Shown here one piece after another: positions 44,705 to 52,820 of a stretch of DNA of 64,000 nt. The notes under the pieces are model-generated. The model made no database searches, was not told where the DNA came from, and saw only the letters and a list, made by a program, of their open reading frames with translations. Source of the DNA: Xaviernesmea rhizosphaerae (GTDB lineage: Bacteria; Pseudomonadota; Alphaproteobacteria; Rhizobiales; Rhizobiaceae); the NCBI RefSeq assembly GCF_001938945.1, contig NZ_MKIO01000031.1, positions 62,001 to 126,000 on the forward strand, in the 5' to 3' direction. A program made the position numbers and the translations under genes. Every line of letters begins with the position of its first letter. The first letter of the stretch is position 1.

Positions 44705-45415
44705 TCAGGTCTTGATCGTATAGGTGACCAGATGGCTGGGCGTGACCAGTTGCGACAGAGCCAACGGGCGCCCGCCGGCGTCTGTCACGATCTTCTCGAT
44801 GCGGTAGACAGGCTGGGTGGCACTGACGGAAAGGATGGCGCGTTCCTCTGATGTGGCGAGGCCGACGTCGATCTGCCGCTCCGCATGCGCCGGCTCGATG
44901 CCGGCCTCCTCGCGCAGGGCCGCGAAGAAGGAGCCGCCGGCGGCCACCGGTTCGACCACCTCGGGAAAACGATGGGCATCGAACCAGAGGGTCTCCAGCG
45001 TCATCGGCCGGCCATCGTCTTCGAGCAGCCGGTCGAAGCGGATCAGGGCTTTGGCCTGCAGCCGGTCGCGGATGACAGGCGTATCGGGATTGTCGACGCG
45101 CGCGAGAATGCGGTGCCCGGCCTTCCGGCCGAGCCCGTCCATGGTTTCAGAAAAGCCGGAGAGAGACACCAGCGTCTGGCGCACCTTGCGCGGCATGACG
45201 ATGGTGCCGCGGCCCTGCTGTCGCTGAAGGCGGCCATCGGCACAGAGGTCGCCGATGGCGCGCCGCAGCGTGATCCGGCTGACGCCATAGCGGTCCATCA
45301 GGTCCGGCTCGGGCGGCAGAAAACTGCCCTCGGCGAACTGGCCGTCATCGATCCCGGCGACGATGGCACGCCTGACCTGTTCATAGAGCGGCAAGAGGTT
45401 TGCTTGATCGTCCAT
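44705..45415 (-). CDS. GntR-family regulator (HutC/FrlR type)
   Basis: 236 residues: an N-terminal GntR winged helix (LMDRYGVSRITLRRAIGDL, then GRLQRQQGRGTIVMP) and a C-terminal UTRA ligand domain (FDRLLEDDGRPMTLETLWFD) that identifies the HutC branch. FrlR, which controls fructoselysine genes, is of this branch. GGAAGAG precedes the ATG. It leads the two-gene operon with the cyclodeaminase-like gene. The palindrome ATAATACGTATTAT before the SIS gene is a candidate target. Confidence 0.9.
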   Translation of the reverse strand: MDDQANLLPLYEQVRRAIVAGIDDGQFAEGSFLPPEPDLMDRYGVSRITLRRAIGDLCADGRLQRQQGRGTIVMPRKVRQTLVSLSGFSETMDGLGRKAGHRILARVDNPDTPVIRDRLQAKALIRFDRLLEDDGRPMTLETLWFDAHRFPEVVEPVAAGGSFFAALREEAGIEPAHAERQIDVGLATSEERAILSVSATQPVYRIEKIVTDAGGRPLALSQLVTPSHLVTYTIKT

Positions 45416-45435
45416 CCGCTCTTCCAGGCTTTCTC

Positions 45436-45580
45436 ACAGTCTGTTCAAGACTAGCTGTCGGTCTGCCGAAAATGGTGATTTCGAGAACCGGAGCGCAGCG
45501 TACTTGAGGTCCGTGAGCACCGGAAGCGCGGAAATTGCCATTTGCAGGCGGCCAACGGCGATGATCGGACAGACGGTCAG
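45436..45580 (-). repeat. Repeat of about 142 bp, copy B (inverted partner at 41535)
   Basis: Reverse complement of copy A at roughly nine bases in ten, including uninterrupted shared blocks such as gctccggttctcgaaatcac. It lies between the GntR start and the end of the SIS gene and overlaps the SIS stop codon by three bases. The pair brackets the permease, ATPase, cyclodeaminase and GntR genes. Confidence 0.9.
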
Positions 45581-46578
45581 TAGCTGATCTTCTTCATGTA
45601 GCGCCGCCCCTCAAGCATTTCGTGCTTTCGCAGGTCGGCGATCTTATAGGCGAAACGCCAGAGCGTGTCGAAGAAGATCAGCGGCACGACATTGCCCTGG
45701 AACTGCGGGTCGATGCCGGAGAGATCGAGTTTCTCCGCATCGAGAACCAGGATGCTCTCGGCCGAACCGAAGCGGTGCAGGAATTCGTCGGCGCGCTGTT
45801 CCAGCGGGCGCGTGCTGTCGAGCCCCTTGAGGAGGATGAAGGCGCGGTCCTTGTCCAGCACCTCGAAGGGGCCGTGGAAGAACTCATTGGCATGGATCGC
45901 CTGGCTGTTGATCCACTGCATTTCCATGAGCACGCAGATGGAGAAGGAATAGGCCGCGCCGTAGCTTGCGCCGCTGGCGACCGTATAGATCACGTCTTCC
46001 TTCGCGAAGCGCGTCGCGTAGTCCTCGAACATCGGGGCGAAAGCGCTGTGCGCCCGGTCGATCGCGGTCTGCAGGGCTGCCAGGCTGCGGATCAACGCCT
46101 CCGTCAGATCCTCCCCGCCGGTCAGCGCCACGAGGCCCATGACGATCTGGTAGATCCTGGCATAATTGCTGTTTTTTGCGTCGATGGGAACGCCGGTCGT
46201 GTAGGGCGCTTCGAAGGAGACGACGTGATCGACCGCCTTGGCGAGCGGGGAGGCGGGCGCGATGGTCATGCCGATGGTGGTGGCACCCTTCGACCGCGCG
46301 AATTCGGCCGCGGCGGTGGTCTCCTTTGTGGTGCCGGTCATCGAGCAGAGAATGACCAAAGAATTGCGGTCGAGCGACCGGGGCGCGCGGGCCACGAATT
46401 CGGCAGCGTTGTAAACATCCGAAGGCAAGGGCGCATGCTGGTCGAGCAAGAACTTGGCCGGATGCATGATCGACAGCGAGCCGCCGCAGGCGACGAAGAA
46501 GACATGCCTGACCGATGTGGCATCGAAGGCGGACAGCGCGGCGACGACGCCGGGATCAAAGGCGAAGGGAAGGGGCAT
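45577..46578 (-). CDS. SIS-domain deglycase, FrlB-like
   Basis: 333 residues, two SIS halves. FFVACGGSLSIMHPAKFLLD matches the FrlB first phosphate loop (YFVACGSPLN), and NEFFHGPFEVLDKD matches its catalytic EFRHGPLEI loop. The tail (RRYMKKISY) resembles the FrlB end (RRYYGGLVEY). FrlB splits fructoselysine 6-phosphate into glucose 6-phosphate and lysine. Two palindromes, one LacI-type and one other, lie upstream. With the FrlD-like kinase it gives a complete two-step Amadori pathway; the amino acid moiety is unknown. Confidence 0.87.
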   Translation of the reverse strand: MPLPFAFDPGVVAALSAFDATSVRHVFFVACGGSLSIMHPAKFLLDQHAPLPSDVYNAAEFVARAPRSLDRNSLVILCSMTGTTKETTAAAEFARSKGATTIGMTIAPASPLAKAVDHVVSFEAPYTTGVPIDAKNSNYARIYQIVMGLVALTGGEDLTEALIRSLAALQTAIDRAHSAFAPMFEDYATRFAKEDVIYTVASGASYGAAYSFSICVLMEMQWINSQAIHANEFFHGPFEVLDKDRAFILLKGLDSTRPLEQRADEFLHRFGSAESILVLDAEKLDLSGIDPQFQGNVVPLIFFDTLWRFAYKIADLRKHEMLEGRRYMKKISY

Positions 46579-46601
46579 GACGTACCTTTCTATAAGACGT
46601 C

Positions 46602-46615
46602 ATAATACGTATTAT
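46602..46615. promoter_or_regulatory. Palindrome before the FrlB-like gene (candidate GntR operator)
   Basis: ATAATACGTATTAT is a perfect 14-bp palindrome 23 bases before the ATG at 46578, where it would block transcription or translation initiation. Its central TACGTA is compatible with GntR-type sites; the HutC-type regulator at 44705 is the nearest candidate. It differs from the LacI sites. Confidence 0.55.
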
Positions 46616-46664
46616 ATGCCTGCCAATCGCGTCAAGCGGGCTAAGCCGTCTCAGGCAAAGATTT

Positions 46665-46678
46665 TGAGAGCGTTCTCA
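46665..46678. promoter_or_regulatory. LacI-type operator before the FrlB-like gene
   Basis: TGAGAGCGTTCTCA matches the operator at 39219 in 13 of 14 positions. It lies 86 bases before the SIS gene ATG and thus ties the deglycase to the LacI gene 6 kb away. Confidence 0.75.
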
Positions 46679-46905
46679 TTCCGGGGCAAAAGTGGTGCTG
46701 GTCTGCCCAATCCATGCTTTCCAGTTATAATTTGATCGCTATCCTGGTCATAATCGCTCCGCTTTCTCAAAAGTCGGAGCCTCAGGCCGGCCCGAGGCGG
46801 TTCAGCGCGCCGGTTTGAACTCCTTCAACAGCACCGGGACAATTGAGAGGTGGTTTGATTTTTGCGACAAACACCGAATGAAAATCCGTTTGATCGAAAA
46901 CGTCC

Positions 46906-47814
46906 ATGAATACGCGATTTCTTGAGACCTTCATCTGGGCCGCGCGCCTGAGCAGTTTTTCCGCGGCAGCGGAAAGGCTGCACACCACGCAGGCGTCGGT
47001 TTCCAATCGCATCGCGGCCCTGGAGCGGGAGCTGGGGGTGACGCTCTTTACCCGCGATGTGCGCTGCGTAAACTTGACGCAGGCCGGGCGTCTGGCGCTG
47101 GAGCATGCTGAAAAGATCGTCAGCCTGACCGGCGAGTTCCGCCAGACCGTCAGCCGCCGCGAGGCGCTGAGAGGCACGATCCGGCTGGGGGCCGCCGATA
47201 CGATCGTCTATGCCTGGCTGCCCCTGCTCATCCGGCGCATGAACGAACAGTATCCGGGTGTCAGCCTCGATCTCAGCATCGATACGAGCCTGAAGATCTC
47301 GCAACGCATCCAGGGCGGCGACATCGATCTGGGCTTCATCATGGGGCCGGTGCTGGCGCCGGAAATCTACAGCGCGCCCCTTTGCATCTTCGAGTCCTGC
47401 TGGGTCGGGGCGACCGGTCTGGATCTGCCGGAAGGCAGCCTTACGCTTGACGATATTGCGCATTTTCCGCTTCTGACCTTTTCGGCAGGCTCGCAACCGC
47501 ATCAGGCGCTGCGCGCCATGCTGGATGCGCATGGCCTCTCCGACAGCCGGATCTACAATTCCAACTCGCTGTCGATCATGACGCGGCTTGTCGCCGCCGG
47601 TGTCGGGGTCGGTGCCTTGCCGCGCGTGCTCGTGGAAGACATCATCCGCTCCGGCGAGGCGCGCGTGCTGGCCATTTCGCCCGTTGTCCCGCCTCTGATC
47701 TTCCACGCCGTCTACCAGGATCGCGGCGACAACGCACTGGCGCGCGCCATCGCCCAGATGGCCCGCGAGATCGTGGCGGAAACGGTCAATGCCTGGATGA
47801 CGGCGCTTGCCTAA
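46906..47814 (+). CDS. LysR-family transcriptional regulator
   Basis: 302 residues. N-terminal helix-turn-helix RFLETFIWAARLSSFSAAAE with HTTQASVSNRIAALEREL, followed by the effector-binding domain (RLGAADTIVYAWLPLLIRRM). It lies upstream of, and in line with, the amidase, RraA-like and PotD-type genes, so it probably regulates that cluster. Divergent from the FrlB-like gene. Confidence 0.92.
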   Translation: MNTRFLETFIWAARLSSFSAAAERLHTTQASVSNRIAALERELGVTLFTRDVRCVNLTQAGRLALEHAEKIVSLTGEFRQTVSRREALRGTIRLGAADTIVYAWLPLLIRRMNEQYPGVSLDLSIDTSLKISQRIQGGDIDLGFIMGPVLAPEIYSAPLCIFESCWVGATGLDLPEGSLTLDDIAHFPLLTFSAGSQPHQALRAMLDAHGLSDSRIYNSNSLSIMTRLVAAGVGVGALPRVLVEDIIRSGEARVLAISPVVPPLIFHAVYQDRGDNALARAIAQMAREIVAETVNAWMTALA

Positions 47815-47940
47815 TTTTTATACTGCACTGCAAAATGCTTAATCTATAAGCTTTCCTTATGGGTGCCGATAGAGTTTTTCCGTTTGTCAATCAAACCGGC
47901 GCGGCCCTTAATCCCTTTCGCAACACGAGAGGAAATCAAC

Positions 47941-48744
47941 GTGAGAGTTTCACTTGTTCAGATGAACTCACAGGACGACAAGGCGGAGAACCTTAAAACT
48001 GCCGCTCGTCTGATTGAGGATGCTGTCAGATCGGACAATCCGGATCTTGTCATTCTTCCTGAATACTTCGCATTTCTTGGCGATAACCCCGCGGAAATGC
48101 ATGCGAGCGGCGAAGAATTTCCTGGCGGGGAGGTGTATACGCTCCTCTCCGGCTTGGCGAAGCAGCATGGCATCACACTTCATGCCGGCTCCATCGTGGA
48201 GAAGGAAGGCAACAACTTCTATAACGCGACGCTGGTCTTCGGTCCGGACGGGCAGCAGATCGCACGCTACCGCAAGATCCATCTGTTCGATGTCGATACC
48301 CCGAACGGGATCAGCTACCGCGAGTCCGACTCGGTCGCCCGCGGCGAAGAGGTTGTGACCTACGCAGTCGGCGACCGCACGGTCGGCTGCGCCATCTGCT
48401 ACGACATTCGTTTTCCCGAACTGTTCCGCGCCCTGCGCGACAAGGGCGCCGATATCATCGTTCTTCCTGCCGCCTTCACGCTGATGACCGGCAAGGACCA
48501 CTGGGAGGTGCTGGCCCGCGCCCGCGCCATCGAGACGCAGACCTATTTCATGGCGGTCGGGCAGATCGGCACGCATGCGGCCGGGCGCAAGGCCTGCTGG
48601 GGTCATTCGATGGTCATCGATCCCTGGGGCCATGTCGTCGCCCAGTGCTCCGATCGCGTCGGCTTCACCAGCGCTTCGCTCGATTTCGATCACACCGCCA
48701 CCGTCCGCGCCAATGTGCCGGTGGCCCAGCACCACGTTCTTTGA
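47941..48744 (+). CDS. Carbon-nitrogen hydrolase (nitrilase superfamily amidase)
   Basis: 267 residues with the complete catalytic triad Glu41 (VILPEYF), Lys112 (RYRKIHLFDVD) and Cys153 (CAICYDIRFPELFR). The last motif is characteristic of the Nit/omega-amidase-like branch, which hydrolyses small amides such as deaminated glutathione or 2-oxoglutaramate. GTG at 47941 is chosen because AGAGGA lies about eight bases upstream; the open frame extends further without a site. It probably acts in the cytoplasm on the compound brought in by the PotABCD-type importer downstream, or on a product of it. Confidence 0.88.
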   Translation: MRVSLVQMNSQDDKAENLKTAARLIEDAVRSDNPDLVILPEYFAFLGDNPAEMHASGEEFPGGEVYTLLSGLAKQHGITLHAGSIVEKEGNNFYNATLVFGPDGQQIARYRKIHLFDVDTPNGISYRESDSVARGEEVVTYAVGDRTVGCAICYDIRFPELFRALRDKGADIIVLPAAFTLMTGKDHWEVLARARAIETQTYFMAVGQIGTHAAGRKACWGHSMVIDPWGHVVAQCSDRVGFTSASLDFDHTATVRANVPVAQHHVL

Positions 48745-48758
48745 TCGGAAGCAGATCC

Positions 48759-49424
48759 ATGTTCGTTATCAACTCCATGCCTGAACAGATCGACGCCGAG
48801 CTCGTCGATCTTCTCGAAAAGGTCGAGGTCGCCACGATCGGCCATGTGCTGCATTCCGGCTTCGTCGATCCTGACATCAAGTCCGTGCTGCCGAACAAGC
48901 GCGTGGCTGGCACTGCGGTCACGCTGCGCATTCCCAATGCGGACTCGACGCTGCTGCACTACCTGACGCAGCACGTCCGTCCGGGCGACATCGTCGTCAT
49001 CGACCGCTGCGGGGATCGCCGGCACGCCTGCTGGGGCGGCGTGATCACCAATGCGATGAAGCTTGCCGGCGTGAAGGCCGGTGTCATCGACGGCCCGGCG
49101 ACCGACTTTTCCGAATTCACCAAGATCGACATGCCGATGTGGTGCCGCGGCCCTTCGCCGATCACCACCAAGCTTCTGGGCCTCGAGGGTGCCCTTAACG
49201 TGCCTGTGAGCGTCGGCGGACAGACGATTCATCCGGGCGACGCCGTTCTGTGTGATGAAAGCGGCGTGGTCGTCCTGCGTCCTGCCGAAGCCCGCGCCAT
49301 CGCCGAACGCGCCATCGCCATGCAGGAGGCCGAAATCGTGCTTCTCGATCGCCTTCGGGCCGGGGAGAAGCTGCCGGATATTTCCGGCGCCAACAAGCTC
49401 GTGGAGGCCAAGCGCAGCGCCTGA
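48759..49424 (+). CDS. RraA-like protein (HMG aldolase family fold)
   Basis: 221 residues of the RraA/4-hydroxy-4-methyl-2-oxoglutarate aldolase family: GDIVVIDRCGDRRHACWGGV, MKLAGVKAGVIDGPATDF and MWCRGPSP follow the family order. In active aldolases the loop reads DGxxRD; here Thr115 takes the place of Arg while Asp116 is kept, so aldolase chemistry is doubtful. Family members also include regulators and unknowns. The ATG is 14 bases after the amidase stop with GGAAG upstream, so the two are coupled. Confidence 0.8.
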   Translation: MFVINSMPEQIDAELVDLLEKVEVATIGHVLHSGFVDPDIKSVLPNKRVAGTAVTLRIPNADSTLLHYLTQHVRPGDIVVIDRCGDRRHACWGGVITNAMKLAGVKAGVIDGPATDFSEFTKIDMPMWCRGPSPITTKLLGLEGALNVPVSVGGQTIHPGDAVLCDESGVVVLRPAEARAIAERAIAMQEAEIVLLDRLRAGEKLPDISGANKLVEAKRSA

Positions 49425-49517
49425 TACGCCATGACCGGCGGCGGCTGCGGCCGCCGCATTGCCTTCCGATAGACACGCAATCCCATAAAAATGAAAATCA
49501 ATGAGGAGAACAGGATA

Positions 49518-50558
49518 GTGAAGACGGCAATTTTTCTCAGCGGCGCCCTTCTGCTCGCCACGACCGCGCTCCCGGCCCATGCCCAGCAGACCGTGACCCT
49601 GCTTGCCTATAGCGGCCTATTCCAGGAGCGCTATACCAAGGCGGTCATCGAGCCCTTCATGGCGGCCCACCCGGATATCAAGGTCGAATATTTCCCGCAG
49701 CCCGGCTCGGCAGCCATGCTCGGCGTGCTGCGTGCGCAGAAGGCGGCCCAGCAGACCGATGTCGCGATCATGGATGTCTCCGTTGCCAAAACCGGGACGG
49801 ATGAAGGCCTTTTCGACAAGGTCGACGAGAGCGTGACCAAGAATTACGCCGATCTTTATCCGAACGCCAAGTTCGAGGGCGTCGCGGGCGTTGGCGTCAC
49901 CTTCGACAATCTCGTCCTCATCTACAACACCGACGCCATCAAGACGGCCCCGACCAGCTGGAACGCGCTGAAGGATCCGGCGCTGAAGGGCAAGGTGGCG
50001 ATGATGAGCGCGCCGGATATCGTCGGCATCGGCACGACGATCATCATGGACCGCATGAATGGCGGCAAGGATTTCATCCAGAACATCAACGCCGGCATGA
50101 ACGCCATGGCGGAGGTCGCGCCCAACGTCCAGACCTGGGAGCCGAAGCCGGAGGTCTATCCGACGGTCATCAACGGTCAGGTGTCGCTGGGCGTGGGCTG
50201 GAATGCGCGCAGCCAGGTCAATGCCGACAAATCCGATGGCAAGATGAAGGTGGCCCTGCCGCAGGAGGGCACGATCCTTCAGGTGAACACGATCAACCTC
50301 GTCAAGGGCGGCCCCTCATCGGATGCCGCGCGCAAATTCGTCGATTATGCGCTCAGCCCTCAGGCCCAGTCCGCTTTCTCCGCCGCCATGTATTACGCGC
50401 CGACCAATTCGGCGGTGAAACTGGCGCCCGACGTCGCCAACCGCACCGTGATCGGGGCCATGGACAAGGTTATCCCGGTGGACTGGATCGCTCTGTCGAC
50501 GGTGCGGGACCGGATCACGCAGGACTGGCGCCGCAAGGTCATTCCGCTCAGCCGCTGA
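49518..50558 (+). CDS. ABC transporter substrate-binding protein (PotD/iron type, SBP_bac_8)
   Basis: 346 residues. A clean signal (MKTAIFLSGALLLATT...AHAQ) results from the GTG at 49518, which has AGGAG nine bases upstream; an ATG at 49491 has no such site. The mature part (LLAYSGLFQERYTKAVIEPF, NLVLIYNTDAIKTAPTSW, LPQEGTILQVNTINLVKG) is of the polyamine/ferric-ion/opine group. It heads a full importer with the next three genes. Its ligand may be an amide given the amidase upstream. Confidence 0.88.
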   Translation: MKTAIFLSGALLLATTALPAHAQQTVTLLAYSGLFQERYTKAVIEPFMAAHPDIKVEYFPQPGSAAMLGVLRAQKAAQQTDVAIMDVSVAKTGTDEGLFDKVDESVTKNYADLYPNAKFEGVAGVGVTFDNLVLIYNTDAIKTAPTSWNALKDPALKGKVAMMSAPDIVGIGTTIIMDRMNGGKDFIQNINAGMNAMAEVAPNVQTWEPKPEVYPTVINGQVSLGVGWNARSQVNADKSDGKMKVALPQEGTILQVNTINLVKGGPSSDAARKFVDYALSPQAQSAFSAAMYYAPTNSAVKLAPDVANRTVIGAMDKVIPVDWIALSTVRDRITQDWRRKVIPLSR

Positions 50559-50770
50559 CGTCTTCGGCGGTCAGCGTCCACGAGGCCCGTGCCCATGAGG
50601 CAAGCGCCCATGAGGCTCGACGCATCGTCGGCGCGGGCCGCCGCCAAGGCATCGAACAGGCGCGACGTCTTGCAAAGCCATCGGGGCTCCGCAATCGTGA
50701 AAGCGCAATGACACCGGCAGTGCGATGCGGCATTTCGCGCCGGCTGCCGCAACGACAGGCACAAGCCATA

Positions 50771-51862
50771 ATGGGAACCGCACAGACCATGCAGCCGGGA
50801 TTCCTCTCGATCCGTTCACTGACCAAGCGTTACGATACGATGGTCGCCGTCGACACTCTCACCCTGGAGATCCCCAAGGGCGAACTGGTCGCCTTTCTCG
50901 GCCCTTCCGGCTGCGGCAAGTCCACGTCGCTGCGCATGATTGCCGGTCTTTGTCCAGTGACGTCCGGGACCATCTCCATCGACGGAAAGGATGTCACGCG
51001 GCTGGCCCCGTACCGGCGCGATATCGGGCTGGTATTCCAGAGCTACGCGCTGTTCCCGCATATGACGGTGCTGAAGAACGTCATGTTCGGTCTTGAAATG
51101 CGAAAGGTCCCTGTGGCGGAAGCCGAGCGGCGGGCCCGCGAGGCGATCGCGCTGGTGCGGCTCGAGGGCCGCGAGGACCGCAAGCCCGCGCAGCTGTCTG
51201 GCGGCCAGCAGCAGCGCGTGGCGCTGGCCCGCGCGCTCGTCATCCAGCCATCCATCCTGCTGTTCGACGAGCCGCTGTCCAATCTCGACGCCAAGCTGCG
51301 CGACGAGATGCGGGCGGAAATCCGAAGAATCCAGAAACGTCTCGGCATCACCTCCATCTTCGTCACGCATGATCAGGTGGAGGCGCTGAGCATGTGCGAC
51401 AAGGTTGCCGTGTTGAACGGCGGTCGCCTGGAGCAGATCGGCACGCCGGGCGATCTTTACGAGCGGCCGGCCACTGCTTTCGTCGCCTCCTTCGTCGGCC
51501 GCACCAACCGGCTGAGCGGGGTGGCAGAGGGCGACCGCATCTCGGTCGGAGGAGCTGCCTTGCGCGCGCCCGGTTCGCGCCGGGGCAATGTGGACCTGAT
51601 GGTGCGCCCGCATCGCATGATCATGACGCCGGCCGGGGACAAGGGCCCGGATTTCGACGGCGAGCCGCTCAACAGCATCGGCGGCGAAATCCGCGATGTC
51701 TATTACGCCGGCGACATCCTGAATTACGAGATCCAGGCGGGCGACCAGATCATCTCGGTGGAGCGCGCCACCACGGGTGGCGAAACGCCGATGGCGTCGG
51801 GCAGCCCTGTTACGCTGACATGGCGCGTTGCCGATACGCTCGTCTTCGGAGCAGGCCAATGA
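50771..51862 (+). CDS. ABC transporter ATP-binding protein (PotA type)
   Basis: 363 residues. Walker A GPSGCGKSTSLRM, signature [15 protein letters not shown], Walker B ILLFDEPLSNLD, H-loop FVTHDQVEALSMCDK, then a TOBE domain (LMVRPHRMIMTPAG). The start is uncertain: ATG 50771 and ATG 50789 are both plausible, and the frame is open to 50708. It overlaps the next permease gene by four bases. Confidence 0.88.
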   Translation: MGTAQTMQPGFLSIRSLTKRYDTMVAVDTLTLEIPKGELVAFLGPSGCGKSTSLRMIAGLCPVTSGTISIDGKDVTRLAPYRRDIGLVFQSYALFPHMTVLKNVMFGLEMRKVPVAEAERRAREAIALVRLEGREDRKPAQLSGGQQQRVALARALVIQPSILLFDEPLSNLDAKLRDEMRAEIRRIQKRLGITSIFVTHDQVEALSMCDKVAVLNGGRLEQIGTPGDLYERPATAFVASFVGRTNRLSGVAEGDRISVGGAALRAPGSRRGNVDLMVRPHRMIMTPAGDKGPDFDGEPLNSIGGEIRDVYYAGDILNYEIQAGDQIISVERATTGGETPMASGSPVTLTWRVADTLVFGAGQ

Positions 51863-52761
51863 GCGCCGCGGCCGCCGCCACCACGCAGCCGGCGAATGCC
51901 GCAGGCGAAAGACCGGGATCCGGCATGGCGTCCACCGTCGCTCTCGCGACGCTCCTGCTGGGCCCGATCATCGCCGTCAACGGGCTCGCCTTTCTCATGC
52001 CCGTCTTCAACCTGTTGCTGCTGTCCTTCCGCGAAAGTCTTGGTGGATCGACCATCGGAGAGGCCTATACGCTCGCCAACTGGTCCTCCACGCTCTTCGA
52101 CAGCTACTATATCGAGCTGATCGTGCAGAGCATCCTGACCAGTCTGATGATCACGGCGCTGACGCTCGTAGCGTCCTATCCCATCGCACTCTATCTGCAC
52201 CGCTCCAAGGGGCGCTGGCGGACCTTTCTTCTCGTGCTGGTCATCTCGCCGCTTCTGACCTCGGCCGTGGTGCGCACCTATGGCTGGATCGCGATCCTGG
52301 CCGATGACGGCCTGATCAACAACATGCTGAAGGCCTTCGGTGTGGAGGCGATGCGGTTGATCTTCAACAAGGTCGGAGTGGTGATCGGCCTTACGGAAAT
52401 CCTGATGCCCTACATGATCCTCGCGCTGCTCGCCGGTTTCGGCCGGCTCGACCCGCGCGTCGAGGAAGCGGCCGAAACGCTGGGCGCCTCGCCGTGGAAG
52501 GTCTTCTGGCGCATCGTCGTGCCGCTCACCATGCCCGGCGTCGCGCTCGGCTGCCTCTTGTCCTTCGTCCTGGCGGTCAGCTCGTTCATCACGCCCAAGC
52601 TGCTCGGCGGCGGCCGCGTCTTCCTGCTCGCCACCGAAATTTATGACCAGGCGATCGTGACGCTGAACTGGCCTCTCGCCGCAACGCTGTCGATGATCGT
52701 TCTCGTTATCTTCGGCGCCGCGCTGGTCCTCTATTCAAGGCTTCTCAGGGCCGTCATCTGA
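51859..52761 (+). CDS. ABC transporter permease (PotB type)
   Basis: 300 residues. An Ala-rich cytoplasmic start is followed by six spans; NGLAFLMPVFNLLLLSFRES opens the membrane part, and the docking loop is EEAAETLGASPWKVFWRIVV followed by PLTMPGV. The start at 51859 overlaps the ATPase stop (ATGA). A much longer open frame upstream is only a shadow of the ATPase gene. Confidence 0.9.
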   Translation: MSAAAAATTQPANAAGERPGSGMASTVALATLLLGPIIAVNGLAFLMPVFNLLLLSFRESLGGSTIGEAYTLANWSSTLFDSYYIELIVQSILTSLMITALTLVASYPIALYLHRSKGRWRTFLLVLVISPLLTSAVVRTYGWIAILADDGLINNMLKAFGVEAMRLIFNKVGVVIGLTEILMPYMILALLAGFGRLDPRVEEAAETLGASPWKVFWRIVVPLTMPGVALGCLLSFVLAVSSFITPKLLGGGRVFLLATEIYDQAIVTLNWPLAATLSMIVLVIFGAALVLYSRLLRAVI

Positions 52762-52820
52762 GGTTTCCGGCTGCGGGGCGCCTTGGTGGCCCGCCGGACA
52801 GGATGCAAAGGAGTTTGATC

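Larger units (their letters stand above)
46579..46905. promoter_or_regulatory. Divergent region between the FrlB-like and LysR genes
   Basis: 327 bases without a gene. On the SIS side are two operator-like palindromes (46602 and 46665). On the LysR side an AT-rich part (about 46722-46755, with agttataatttgatcgc and gtcataatcgc) probably holds the LysR promoter and may carry LysR sites. The rest shows nothing recognisable. Confidence 0.5.

Noticed and set aside
51394..51858. N-terminal extension of the PotB-type permease frame
   Set aside because: It overlaps the ATPase gene in another frame and lacks hydrophobic character; the ATGA overlap at 51859 is the natural start.
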